64,000 bases of DNA from Streptacidiphilus jeojiense (lineage in GTDB: Bacteria; Actinomycetota; Actinomycetes; Streptomycetales; Streptomycetaceae): NCBI RefSeq assembly GCF_000719095.1, contig NZ_JOEH01000016.1, forward strand, positions 124,001 to 188,000, given 5' to 3'. Below, in pieces: positions 50,650 to 58,977 of the stretch (within the stretch, counting starts at the first letter, position 1; each line of letters opens with the position of its first letter). The notes below the pieces were generated by a model. It was given only the letters and a program-made list of their open reading frames with translations. It was not told the DNA's origin and searched no databases. The translations under genes were made by a program, and so were the position numbers.

Positions 50650-51813
50650 CTAGATCCGCCGCCGCTTGCGCGCCCTGCGCACCAGGGCCGCCGTGCCGAC
50701 CAGCGCCACCGTGGCACCCGCGGCGCCCAGCGTGGTGGCCGCGTCCTTGCCGCCGAGCCTGCGCCCGGCCACCGCGTGGTTGCCGGAGACCTGCTCCAGC
50801 AGCTCCCCCAGCACCTCCTCGTTGGTGTGCAGCGGACGCCACCCCGCTTCGTGCAGCCTGCTGCCGGACACCACCCAGGGGTACATGGTGTAAGCCAGGT
50901 CCCCGGCCGGGGCCGGGGTCAGCCCGAGCCGGTGCAGCCGGGCCGCGGTGCCCAGGGCCAGCGAGGCCGGGAGCTCCATCCGGCGGATGCCGGTGATCTC
51001 CTCGACCTCCTCCTGCTCCAGCCAGCCGTCGCAGCCGACCGTGACCTCGCCCTCGACCAGGCCGAGCGCCGCGTACTCCAGCGCCGCCGTCAGATCGTCC
51101 ACGTGGCAGAACTGCCAGCACGGCCGGGAGCCCGCGACCACCAGCAGCCGGGGGGCCTCGAAGTGGCGGGTGAGCACGGTGTCCACGCCGGGGCCCACCA
51201 CGACCGCGGGGCGCAGCACGGTCACCGACAGGCCGGGGTGCGCGTGCGGCGCGCGCCGGCCGAGCCGCTCGATCTCCAGCAGGTCCCCGACCAGGGAGGC
51301 CTCCTCGGTGGCGCGCAGCGGAGCGTCCTCGTCCAGCGGGACCTCGTTGTCGTCCAGCGCCCCGTAGACCATGGCGGAGGTGCACAGGACCACCCGGTGC
51401 ACCCCGGCCGCGGCCGCGGCGGTGAGCACCGTCTGCGTCCCGCGCACGTTGTAGGCGCTGCGGGTCTTGGGGTCGGTGTCCATGCCCAGGTCCTGGGCCA
51501 GGTGCACCACCACGTCGACGCCGGTCAGCCGCTCGGCCACGGCTGGGTCCCGGACGTCCAGGACCCGCCACTGCACTCCGGGCACGTCGCCGCGGCGCTC
51601 GTCGATCGCCAGCACCCGCTTCACCGCCGTGGAGGCCGCGAGCCTGGCGGCCAGCCTGCTGCCGATGCCGGAGGCCGCGCCGGTGACGGCGACCACGAGC
51701 GGCGGCCCGTCGTACTCGGGCGCCGCGACCTCCGCGTCCGCCGGGCCGTACTGCTCGACGGTCGGCCCATCGGCGGTCAGCCCAGAGCGAACGTGCGAAG
51801 GTGGGGAACTCAC
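50650..51813 (-). CDS. NAD-dependent epimerase/dehydratase with a C-terminal membrane anchor
   Basis: A 387-residue extended short-chain dehydrogenase. The cofactor motif is VAVTGAASGIGSRLA (about residues 40-54), the catalytic pair is in CTSAMVYGALDDN (Ser and Tyr-x3-like position; the lysine is not obvious), and CWQFCHVDDLTAAL follows. The last 30 residues are a hydrophobic helix with RKRRR, suggesting tethering to the membrane. The substrate is unknown. GTG at 51813 follows AAGGAGAG. Confidence 0.83.
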   Translation of the reverse strand: MSSPPSHVRSGLTADGPTVEQYGPADAEVAAPEYDGPPLVVAVTGAASGIGSRLAARLAASTAVKRVLAIDERRGDVPGVQWRVLDVRDPAVAERLTGVDVVVHLAQDLGMDTDPKTRSAYNVRGTQTVLTAAAAAGVHRVVLCTSAMVYGALDDNEVPLDEDAPLRATEEASLVGDLLEIERLGRRAPHAHPGLSVTVLRPAVVVGPGVDTVLTRHFEAPRLLVVAGSRPCWQFCHVDDLTAALEYAALGLVEGEVTVGCDGWLEQEEVEEITGIRRMELPASLALGTAARLHRLGLTPAPAGDLAYTMYPWVVSGSRLHEAGWRPLHTNEEVLGELLEQVSGNHAVAGRRLGGKDAATTLGAAGATVALVGTAALVRRARKRRRI

Positions 51814-52028
51814 CGGCTCTCCTTCACGGTTAATTTTGATGCGTACGTGTGATGCGTACGTGCGTGTCACGTATCGACCATCCTGCCCGAGGCAAGGGTG
51901 CGGCGGTGCACCCGGCACGGTGGTGCCCGGCAGTGACCGGAAACCACCCGCCCCGTTGCAGCCGCCGCGGGCCCGGGCGCACCCTCCCCGCCGCTCGGAC
52001 GCGACGGCCGACGAGATCGAGGCAGCTC

Positions 52029-53609
52029 GTGAACGACTTCCCCTTCGGCTTCGGCCCCACAGGCAGCAACGAGCCTGATGAGGGACCCGAGGACGGCAAG
52101 GAGAGCGGCAAGGGCTCCGGCTCGGGCGGCTCAGGATCAGGCTCGGGGTCGGACTCCGGATCGGGGTCGGGCTCCGGATCGGTACCGGGTTCGGGTTCCG
52201 GCGGATCGGGCCCGGGCGGCCCGGCCAACCCGTTCGGGTTCTTCGGCGGTCTGCCCGGGATGCCCGGCGGCGGATCGGGCAATCCGCTCGAAGGCCTCTT
52301 CGGCGCGATGAACCCCGGTGACCTGGGGGCGGCCTTCCAGCAGCTGGGCCAGATGCTCTCGTTCGACGGCGGCCCGGTGAACTGGGACCTCGCCAAGGAC
52401 CTGGCCCGGCAGGCGGTGGTGCAGGGCGCCGAGGACGGCTCGAAGGACCGTTCGGTGGGTGAGGCCGAGCGGACCGCGGTCGCCGAGGCGATGCGACTCG
52501 CCGACCTCTGGCTGGACTCCGCCACCTCGCTCGCGGTGGGCGCCAACAGCGCGGTCGCCTGGAGCCGGGCGGAGTGGATCGAGGCCACCCTGCCGGCCTG
52601 GAAGGAACTGGTCGACCCGGTGGCCGAGCGGGTCGCCAACGCCATGGGCGGGGTGGTGCCCGAGGAGATGCAGGCCATGGCCGGCCCGCTGCTCGGGGTG
52701 ATGCGCAGCATGGGCGGCGCGATGTTCGGCTCGCAGATCGGCCAGGCGCTGGGCGCGCTGGCCGCCGAGGTGGTCGGCTCCAGCGATGTCGGCCTGCCGC
52801 TCGGCCCGGCCGGCAAGGCCGCGCTGCTGCCGCAGAACATCGAGGCCTTCGGCGAGGGGCTGGAGGTGCCGGCCGACGAGATCCGGCTGTACCTGGCCCT
52901 GCGCGAGGCCGCCCACCAGCGGCTCTTCGCCCATGTGCCGTGGCTGCGGCAGCACCTCTTCGGCGCCGTCGAGGCCTATGCCCGCGGGATCAAGGTCGAC
53001 GCGAGCCGGCTGGAGGACCTGGTCGGCCAGATCGACCCGAGCAACCCGGAGTCCATGCAGGAGGCGATGGCCGGCGGTCTGTTCCAGCCCGAGGACACCC
53101 CCGAGCAGAAGGCCGCGCTGGCCCGCCTGGAGACCGCGCTGGCCCTGGTCGAGGGCTGGGTGGACGCGGTGGTGCACGCCGCAGCGGCCCCGCACCTGCC
53201 GCACGCCGCCGCGCTGCGGGAGACCCTGCGCCGCCGCCGGGCCACCGGCGGGCCGGCCGAGCAGACCTTCGCCACCCTGGTCGGGCTGGAGCTGCGGCCG
53301 CGCAGGCTGCGGGACGCCGCCCGGCTGTGGGCCTCGCTCGCCGACGCCCGGGGCACCGACGGCCGGGACGCCCTGTGGGAGCACCCCGACATGCTGCCGA
53401 CGACCAAGGACCTGGACGACCCGGACGGCTTCGTGCACCGCGACGACCAGTCCGCCGCCGAGGACGGCATCGACTTCAGCAAGCTGGACGAGATGCTGGG
53501 CAAGGCCGCTGCCGCCGACGACAGGAACGCCGGCAAGGACGACGGCGGCAAGGACGAGCACGGCGACGACGCCGGCAAGGACGACCAGGGCGACGGGGGC
53601 AGGGCGTGA
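52029..53609 (+). CDS. DUF2342-family zinc-dependent metalloprotease-like protein
   Basis: A 526-residue protein of the actinobacterial family that includes Rv3195. Residues 18-60 are a Ser/Gly/Asp low-complexity run. The conserved core contains WSRAEWIEATLPAWKELV, GAMFGSQIGQALGALAAEVVG and the metal-motif region YLALREAAHQRLFAHVPWL (about 295-313), where the zincin E-x-x-H is degenerate (EAAH). The C-terminus is acidic and lysine-rich. Catalytic activity is unproven. GTG at 52029 follows GAGGCAG; its stop overlaps the NUDIX start (GTGA). Confidence 0.8.
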   Translation: MNDFPFGFGPTGSNEPDEGPEDGKESGKGSGSGGSGSGSGSDSGSGSGSGSVPGSGSGGSGPGGPANPFGFFGGLPGMPGGGSGNPLEGLFGAMNPGDLGAAFQQLGQMLSFDGGPVNWDLAKDLARQAVVQGAEDGSKDRSVGEAERTAVAEAMRLADLWLDSATSLAVGANSAVAWSRAEWIEATLPAWKELVDPVAERVANAMGGVVPEEMQAMAGPLLGVMRSMGGAMFGSQIGQALGALAAEVVGSSDVGLPLGPAGKAALLPQNIEAFGEGLEVPADEIRLYLALREAAHQRLFAHVPWLRQHLFGAVEAYARGIKVDASRLEDLVGQIDPSNPESMQEAMAGGLFQPEDTPEQKAALARLETALALVEGWVDAVVHAAAAPHLPHAAALRETLRRRRATGGPAEQTFATLVGLELRPRRLRDAARLWASLADARGTDGRDALWEHPDMLPTTKDLDDPDGFVHRDDQSAAEDGIDFSKLDEMLGKAAAADDRNAGKDDGGKDEHGDDAGKDDQGDGGRA

Positions 53610-54175
53610 GCGGTCAGCTGCATGCCGACACGGTCCGCACCCTGCGGGAGTGGGCCGCCCCCGACGACGAGGAGGAACTGCTCCGGCGCGACTACCTCGA
53701 CCACCTGGAGGCCCGGCCGGAAGGGGTCTGGCGGTCCTGCCGCCCGGCGCACATCACCGCGAGTGCGCTGGTGGTGGACGTCGAGCGCGGGCGCGTGCTG
53801 CTGACGCTGCATCCGAAGGTGGGGCTCTGGCTCCAGCTCGGCGGCCACTGCGAGCCCGAGGACGACACGCTGGCCGGGGCGGCCCTGCGGGAAGCCGTCG
53901 AGGAGTCGGGGATCGCATCGGGTCTGACGCCGTATCCGGTCGGCGCCCCCGCCCCGGTGAAGCTGGACCGCCATGCGGTCCGCTGCGCCGGCAAGGACCA
54001 GCCCGAGAACACCCATCTCGACGTCCAGTACCTGGTCCTGGCGCCGCCGGACGCGGTGGAGCGGATCAGCGAGGAGTCACTGGAGCTGCGCTGGTTCGGC
54101 TACGACGAACTGCCCGAGCTGACCGACAGGTCGGTGCGGGTCCTGGTGGCACGGGCCCGCAAGCTGCTGGGCTGA
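53606..54175 (+). CDS. NUDIX hydrolase
   Basis: A 189-residue pyrophosphohydrolase. The NUDIX box runs about residues 77-99, beginning GHCEPEDDTLAGAALREA and closing VEESGI, with the metal-binding REAVEE core intact. An N-terminal helical part (WAAPDDEEELLRRDYLDHL) precedes it. The nucleotide substrate is unknown. It is coupled to the metalloprotease-like gene by a GTGA overlap. Confidence 0.88.
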   Translation: MSGQLHADTVRTLREWAAPDDEEELLRRDYLDHLEARPEGVWRSCRPAHITASALVVDVERGRVLLTLHPKVGLWLQLGGHCEPEDDTLAGAALREAVEESGIASGLTPYPVGAPAPVKLDRHAVRCAGKDQPENTHLDVQYLVLAPPDAVERISEESLELRWFGYDELPELTDRSVRVLVARARKLLG

Positions 54176-54211
54176 GCCGGCCGGGGCACTGAACCGCCCC
54201 GGCCCGGAGTC

Positions 54212-54838
54212 TCAGCCGCAGTCGCCGAGGCCCTGCGGCTCGGACTCCTGCCGGGGTCCGGGCACGTGCGGCAGGCGGGCCGCCGCCACCACGCCCTCCA
54301 GGTATCCGCGGGCCCGCTCGGTGCGCGGATACCCGGCGAGCAGCGCCCAGAACCGGGGGCCGTGGTCGGCCACCAGCAGATGCGCCAGCTCGTGCAGCAG
54401 CACGTACTCGACGACGTACTCGGGCATCCCCTGCAGCCGGTGCGACAGCCTGATGGTGCCCTCCACCGGGGTGCAGGAGCCCCAGCGGGTGTTCTGGTTG
54501 GTGACCCAGCGAACGCTCACCGGGACGGCCCGGCCGTCCAGGTAACGGGACGACAGGTCGGCCGCCCGGGTCACCAGGGCGTCGTCGCCGAGGACCTGGC
54601 GACTCTCCTGAGCTGCGAGTTTGTCCAGCATCTGGGCGACCCAGCGCTTCTCCTCGGCCGCCGACATCCGGGCCGGGATCAGCACCACGGTCCGGTCGCC
54701 CTCGCGATAGGCGGACACGGTGCGGCTGCGGCGTGCGCTCCGGCGCACCTCTACGTCCTGCGCCGCGGCGCTCTCCCCCGAGGCTTCCGGAGCGCGCCGA
54801 CGCGGCACAGGAGGACGGGAATCCGGTCCGGCTGCCAC
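54212..54838 (-). CDS. YgjP-like (DUF45, M48-type) metallohydrolase
   Basis: A 208-residue putative zinc peptidase. It has the family motif NTRWGSCTPVEGTIRLSHRL (about residues 115-135) and the zinc site VLLHELAHLLVADHGPRFW (about 146-164), with HELAH and the third ligand histidine in DHG. The N-terminal 45 residues are disordered. GTG at 54838 is the first start codon after an unlikely upstream stretch, but it has a weak ribosome site. Confidence 0.86.
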   Translation of the reverse strand: MAAGPDSRPPVPRRRAPEASGESAAAQDVEVRRSARRSRTVSAYREGDRTVVLIPARMSAAEEKRWVAQMLDKLAAQESRQVLGDDALVTRAADLSSRYLDGRAVPVSVRWVTNQNTRWGSCTPVEGTIRLSHRLQGMPEYVVEYVLLHELAHLLVADHGPRFWALLAGYPRTERARGYLEGVVAAARLPHVPGPRQESEPQGLGDCG

Positions 54839-55071
54839 CCGCCAGACGTTACCCGGTGGCAGTGACAGAAGTCCTCCCTCCTGGCCGAATTGAGACCCCA
54901 GGGTCGGCGGTCTCACACCCTTAAATCCGGACAGATCTCGCCAGATCCGACAGACGGGTCCACAGTTCCTCCGATCATCATCCCGAGGCTGTGGATAACT
55001 TTCCGCACCATCGAGCCGCCCCGGGCATGCTCGGGGCACGGAAGAACCGCTGCGAACCACGGAGGAGTGCC

Positions 55072-56181
55072 ATGCGCCCCTGCCTCAAACCCGCTCTGCG
55101 CCGGGCCTGGCGCGACCGCAGCACGCTGCAGTTCGGCGTCGGCCGGGCGCACACCTCCCTGGTCACCGCGGCCGATCCGGGCGAGGCCGCCTTCCTGGAC
55201 CTGCTCGACGGCACCAGGGAACTGCCGGCCCTTGCCGACGAGGCGGCCAGGCTGGGGATCCCGCCGGAACGGGTCGACAGCCTGCTGTCCGAGCTGGGCG
55301 CCTCCAGCGTGCTGGACGACACCTCGGCCCATCGCGACCTGCTGGAACTCCCCCCGCCGGAACTGGCCCGGCTGCAGCCCGACCTCGCCGCGCTCTCGCT
55401 GGCGCACCCGGCCCCCGGCAGCGCCCCGGCACTGCTGCTGGCCCGGCGCAGGGCCAGGGTCCAGGTCCGCGGGGCCGGCCGGATCGGCGCGGCCGTCGCC
55501 GCGGTCCTGGCCGCGGCCGGGGTCGGCCAGGTGGAGGTGGTGGACGGGGGTCGGGTCAGGGAGCAGGACACCTCGCCCTGCGGACTGCTGGTCGGCGACA
55601 CCGGCCGCTACCGGGCCGCGGCCGCCCGGGCGGCGGTGCGCCGGGCCGCCCCCGGGCGCCCGGACGACCGCAGCGGCGGCGCGGACGACGACCGCGCTCC
55701 CGACCTGGTCGTGGTGGCGCCGCGTGGGGACTCCGCCGGGCTGCTCGCCGACCCGGAGGTCGGCCGGGAACTGCTCACCTCCGGCATCCCGCACCTCTAC
55801 GCCGGGGTGCTGGAGACCCTGGGCACGGTGGGCCCGTTCGTCCTGCCCGGCAGCACCGGCTGCGGCCGCTGCCTCTCCCTGCACCGGGCCGACGAGGACC
55901 CGGCCTGGCCCCGGCTGCTGGCGCAGCACTGCTCGGGGCGGAACGGCGGACCCGGCAGCGGGGGCAGCGGCGGCAGCGCCCCCTGCGACACCGCTCTCGC
56001 CACGACGGTGGCCGGGCTGGCCGCCCTGCACTGCCTGATGTTCCTCGACGGCGGCTCACCCCCTAGCCTGGGCGGGTGGGCCGAGGTCTCCATGGTGGAC
56101 GGCTCGATGCGGCGCCGACCGCTCGACCCGCACCCGGACTGCGGCTGCCGCTGGGCCGACCGAAGCACTGGGGGACAATGA
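55072..56181 (+). CDS. ThiF/E1-like protein resembling RiPP cyclodehydratase partner proteins
   Basis: A 369-residue protein. The N-terminal 110 residues resemble the leader-peptide-binding (winged-helix) part of E1-like TOMM proteins; a Rossmann unit with VRGAGRIGAAVAAVLAAAG (about residues 128-146) follows, and two Cys pairs, GCGRC (about 263-267) and DCGCRW near the end, would bind zinc. No catalytic cysteine or complete adenylation motif is obvious. A homologue occupies the same place (near Rv3196) in mycobacteria, so it is likely a housekeeping protein and not part of a RiPP cluster; no precursor peptide was seen. ATG at 55072 follows GGAGGAG. Confidence 0.72.
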   Translation: MRPCLKPALRRAWRDRSTLQFGVGRAHTSLVTAADPGEAAFLDLLDGTRELPALADEAARLGIPPERVDSLLSELGASSVLDDTSAHRDLLELPPPELARLQPDLAALSLAHPAPGSAPALLLARRRARVQVRGAGRIGAAVAAVLAAAGVGQVEVVDGGRVREQDTSPCGLLVGDTGRYRAAAARAAVRRAAPGRPDDRSGGADDDRAPDLVVVAPRGDSAGLLADPEVGRELLTSGIPHLYAGVLETLGTVGPFVLPGSTGCGRCLSLHRADEDPAWPRLLAQHCSGRNGGPGSGGSGGSAPCDTALATTVAGLAALHCLMFLDGGSPPSLGGWAEVSMVDGSMRRRPLDPHPDCGCRWADRSTGGQ

Positions 56182-56214
56182 TGGCAACCCTCGCCCGTCG
56201 ACTGGGAGGCATGC

Positions 56215-57570
56215 GTGAGCGATCTTCCGCGTAAAGCCGTGACCCGTACGGCCAAGCTCGCCGCCCTCCCGCTGGGGATGGCGGGTCGGGCCACGCTGGG
56301 CCTCGGCAAGCGCATCGGCGGTCGCCCGGCCGACGTCGTCGCCGCCGAGATGCAGCAGCGCACCGCCGACCAGTTGTTCCGCGTCCTCGGCGAGCTCAAG
56401 GGCGGGGCGATGAAATTCGGCCAGGCCCTGTCGGTCTTCGAGGCCGCGCTCCCCGAGGAGGTGGCCGGACCCTACCGGGCCGCACTCACCAAGCTGCAGG
56501 AGGCCGCGCCGCCGATGCCGGCCGGCTCCGTCCACACCGTGCTCGCCGAGCGGCTCGGCTCGGACTGGCGCGATCTCTTCCTGGAGTTCGACGACAAGCC
56601 GGCCGCCGCCGCCTCGATCGGCCAGGTGCACCATGCGATCTGGCACGACGGCCGCGAGGTCGCGGTGAAGGTGCAGTACCCCGGGGCCGGCGACGCGCTG
56701 CTCTCGGATCTGACCCAGCTCGGCCGGGTGGCCCGGCTGATCGGGCCGCTGATCCCCGGGCTCGATGTGAAGCCGCTGATCAGCGAGCTGCGCAACCGGG
56801 TCACCGAGGAGTTGGACTACGGCCTGGAGGCGCAGTCCCAGCGGATCCACGCCGAGGAGTTCGCCGACGACTGGGACATCCGGGTCCCCGGTGTGGTGGC
56901 CCAGGGCGACCAGGTCCTGGTCACCGAGTGGATGGACGGCGTCCCGCTGTCCGAGGTGATCAGCAACGGCACCCGGGAGCAGCGCGACCGGGCCGGGCAG
57001 CTGCTGGCCCGCTTCCTGTTCGCAGGACCGGCCCGTACCGGACTGCTGCACGCCGATCCGCACCCGGGCAACTTCCGGCTGCTGGTCGACGACGGCCCGG
57101 CCGAGGACTGGCGGCTGGGCGTGCTGGACTTCGGCACCGTGGACCGGCTGCCCGAGGGACTGCCGCTGCCGATAGGCACCGCCCTGCGGATGGCGCTCGC
57201 CGGGGACGCCGCCGGGGTGCTGGAGATGCTGCGGCAGGAGGGCTTCGTCAAGGCGTCGATCGACCTCGACCCGGCGGCCGTGCTCGACTACGTGCTGCCG
57301 ATCATCGAGCCGGCGGCGGTCGACGACTTCCACTTCACCCGCAGTTGGATGCGCTCGCAGGCGGCCCGGGTCGGCGACCCGCGCTCGCCCGCCTACGCCC
57401 TGGGCCGCCAGCTGAACCTGCCGCCGGCCTACCTGCTGATCCACCGGGTGACCCTGAGCACCATCGGCGTGCTCTGCCAATTGGACGCGACCGCACGGCT
57501 GCGCGGCGAGCTGCTGGAGTGGCTGCCGGGCTTCGCCGAGGCCGAGGACTGGGCCGAGGCCGACGCCTGA
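56215..57570 (+). CDS. ABC1/UbiB-family atypical kinase
   Basis: A 451-residue member of the ABC1/ADCK (AarF/UbiB) family. The signature KxGQ is seen in GAMKFGQALSVFEAALPEE (about residues 64-82), followed by the Ala-rich loop ASIGQVHHA, VAVKVQYPG with the ATP lysine, HADPHPGNFRLL with the catalytic aspartate/asparagine (about 281-292) and LDFGTVDRL (about 303-311). These proteins support isoprenoid-quinone or lipid metabolism. No C-terminal membrane helix is evident. Rv3197 is the mycobacterial counterpart next to whiB7. GTG at 56215 follows GGGAGG. Confidence 0.9.
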   Translation: MSDLPRKAVTRTAKLAALPLGMAGRATLGLGKRIGGRPADVVAAEMQQRTADQLFRVLGELKGGAMKFGQALSVFEAALPEEVAGPYRAALTKLQEAAPPMPAGSVHTVLAERLGSDWRDLFLEFDDKPAAAASIGQVHHAIWHDGREVAVKVQYPGAGDALLSDLTQLGRVARLIGPLIPGLDVKPLISELRNRVTEELDYGLEAQSQRIHAEEFADDWDIRVPGVVAQGDQVLVTEWMDGVPLSEVISNGTREQRDRAGQLLARFLFAGPARTGLLHADPHPGNFRLLVDDGPAEDWRLGVLDFGTVDRLPEGLPLPIGTALRMALAGDAAGVLEMLRQEGFVKASIDLDPAAVLDYVLPIIEPAAVDDFHFTRSWMRSQAARVGDPRSPAYALGRQLNLPPAYLLIHRVTLSTIGVLCQLDATARLRGELLEWLPGFAEAEDWAEADA

Positions 57571-57587
57571 GGGCTCGCCGACAGCCC

Positions 57588-57621
57588 GCAGGCCCGGAAC
57601 CGCGGTGGGTTCCGGGCCTGC
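57588..57621. terminator. Perfect 14-bp hairpin between convergent genes
   Basis: Arms 57588-57601 and 57608-57621 pair without mismatch around GCGGTG, between the ABC1 gene and the gene behind wblC. Confidence 0.8.
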
Positions 57622-57672
57622 TCGGTAGTGATGTGGTGTGTGTCGTGCGTACTGCTCTCGTGGGTACTGCTG

Positions 57673-58038
57673 TTACTGCATGACCACGGCGGCGAGCGCC
57701 TTGCGCGCCTTCAGGGTCATCCGCTCGGCGCGCTGTCTGAGCTGGACGGCGCGCACGAGCCGTTCGTGCTCGGCCTCCTGGAGGCGTTGCTGAGTATGGA
57801 GACGAGCCAGGGCTTCGGGCATGAGTTGCATGTGGAGGGTCCTCAGGGGAGTGGTGGCCGGGTCGGTACCCGGGCGGGTGTCGGTGGCGGTGCTGCTGGG
57901 CTGGGACATCAGGGCCTGCTTGTCGGACGTCGGATCGATGGACGGATGGAAGGCTGCGGGTGCGGCCTGGTCGGACTTGGCGGTTGCCTCCCGCACGGAT
58001 CTCCGCAGAGCGTTCGCGGGGGTGTGCCGGGCGGTCAC
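57673..58038 (-). CDS. Hypothetical protein translationally coupled to wblC
   Basis: 121 residues, no family recognised. The N-terminal 60 residues are disordered; the second half is a charged helix (MPEALARLHTQQRLQEAEHE, RLVRAVQLRQRAERMTLKAR) with coiled-coil character. GTG at 58038 overlaps the wblC stop as GTGA, so it is made together with WblC and may be part of the same antibiotic response. Its reality rests on this overlap and on typical codon bias. Confidence 0.6.
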   Translation of the reverse strand: MTARHTPANALRRSVREATAKSDQAAPAAFHPSIDPTSDKQALMSQPSSTATDTRPGTDPATTPLRTLHMQLMPEALARLHTQQRLQEAEHERLVRAVQLRQRAERMTLKARKALAAVVMQ

Positions 58039-58310
58039 GCGACGACCTCGTTCTTGCGCGGACGGCCACGGGGCCGCTTCCGGGCGACCACGACGCCCTG
58101 GACGAAGAGCTCGCCGCCCCAGACGCCCCAGGGCTCGCGGCGCTCGAGCGCGCCCTGCAGGCAGGCCGCCTTGACCGGACAGGTCCCGCAGAGGGACTTG
58201 GCGTACTCGACGTCGGCGGGGGTCTCGGCGAAGAAGACCTCGGGGTCGAGCGAGTGGCACGGGATGGGGGCGCCGAGGGTGTCGGCGTCGTCGAACGCGG
58301 TGAGCTGCAT
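58035..58310 (-). CDS. wblC: WhiB7-type regulator WblC with AT-hook
   Basis: A 91-residue Wbl protein. Four Cys ligands occur in PIPCHSLDPE, KSLCGTCPVKAACLQGA, followed by the GVWGGELF turn and a C-terminal AT-hook, KRPRGRPRKNE. This combination defines WhiB7/WblC, the activator of intrinsic antibiotic resistance that joins the principal sigma factor at promoters with an AT-rich stretch before -35. ATG at 58310 follows GGAGG at 8 nt and gives the usual length; an in-frame GTG at 58394 with AGAGGA would add 28 residues. A long leader with a terminator precedes it. uvrD2 lies upstream in the same direction. Confidence 0.94.
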   Translation of the reverse strand: MQLTAFDDADTLGAPIPCHSLDPEVFFAETPADVEYAKSLCGTCPVKAACLQGALERREPWGVWGGELFVQGVVVARKRPRGRPRKNEVVA

Positions 58311-58417
58311 AGGTGGTACCTCCGGGGGGTGAGCCTGCTCGGTGGGCGAAGCGGTGGGCGCGTACGGGGCGGTCGGGCTGGTCACCGGTGACACGTTGTC
58401 CTCTTTCTCAGTTGCTC

Positions 58418-58462
58418 AAAAAACAGAAGGGCCGCGGTTCCCGAGTGGGAATCCGCGGCCCT
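58418..58462 (-). terminator. U-tailed attenuator in the wblC leader
   Basis: On the minus strand the arms 58462-58447 and 58442-58428 pair over about 15 bp with one bulged base, followed after a few nt by six U (58423-58418). It stands before the wblC ribosome sites and only 22 nt after the stop of the candidate leader ORF, so it would end transcription before wblC unless relieved. Confidence 0.85.
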
Positions 58463-58483
58463 GGAAGGCGACCTGACACATGA

Positions 58484-58798
58484 TCAGGGTCGATCTCTCC
58501 AGGGTTCAGGCCCGCGGAAGGCCTTGCTTGCGTGGTACTGCTGGTGGTTTCCGGCACCCGCTGCATAGACGCGACCGTTATTGGCCTCGACTGCTGCTAC
58601 GGATGCCGACATCGGTCGCTCATCGCGCATCGTCATCCACGTCGCCAGTCCGCCTTCGACACCGGTGGTGTCGGAGCCGGCGCCAAAGCCACCAAAACCG
58701 CCCAGAATCGGGGCAGGGATGGACAGCAGGGCGGCGGGCACGCCAAGGCAGGCGGCGGTCATGGGCCGACCAGTCAGTTTGATCAGGGTTGTCTTCAC
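58484..58798 (-). CDS. Candidate upstream ORF in the wblC leader
   Basis: A 104-codon frame inside the leader, starting GTG with GGAGG at 8 nt and beginning MKTTLIKLTGRPMTAACLGV. It is not like any known protein and its composition is uneven: a hydrophobic Gly/Pro-rich first half, then a polar end. WhiB7/WblC genes are known to have leader ORFs through which ribosome-stalling antibiotics trigger expression; this is the best-supported frame here, but its true extent is uncertain. Confidence 0.45.
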   Translation of the reverse strand: MKTTLIKLTGRPMTAACLGVPAALLSIPAPILGGFGGFGAGSDTTGVEGGLATWMTMRDERPMSASVAAVEANNGRVYAAGAGNHQQYHASKAFRGPEPWRDRP

Positions 58799-58938
58799 AA
58801 TGTCCGCCTCCTCTCGGCGTGCTCGGATCCGGGCGGGCCAGGATCCTCGATGGTCAGTTGTCTTGGTGGTGCGATGGTGCGGTGTTACTGGTGGTGCCAG
58901 TGGTGCTGGTGACGGCTTCGTTCTCAACCGTCTCCGGC

Positions 58939-58977
58939 ACGCTAGTGTGCTCCGCGCTGCGGGCGCAAACTATTTTT
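58939..58977 (-). promoter_or_regulatory. WblC-type promoter of the wblC leader
   Basis: On the minus strand an AT block AAAAATAG (58977-58970) abuts TTTGCGC; -35 is TTGCGC (58968-58963) and, after 18 nt, -10 is TAGCGT (58944-58939). An AT-rich word directly before -35 is the signature of WhiB7/WblC-activated promoters, so wblC would activate itself. The promoter overlaps the end of uvrD2. Confidence 0.65.

Noticed and set aside
52080-52230. Simple-sequence GGCTCGG-type run as a repeat element
   Set aside because: It encodes a Ser/Gly/Asp linker in the DUF2342 protein and is in frame.
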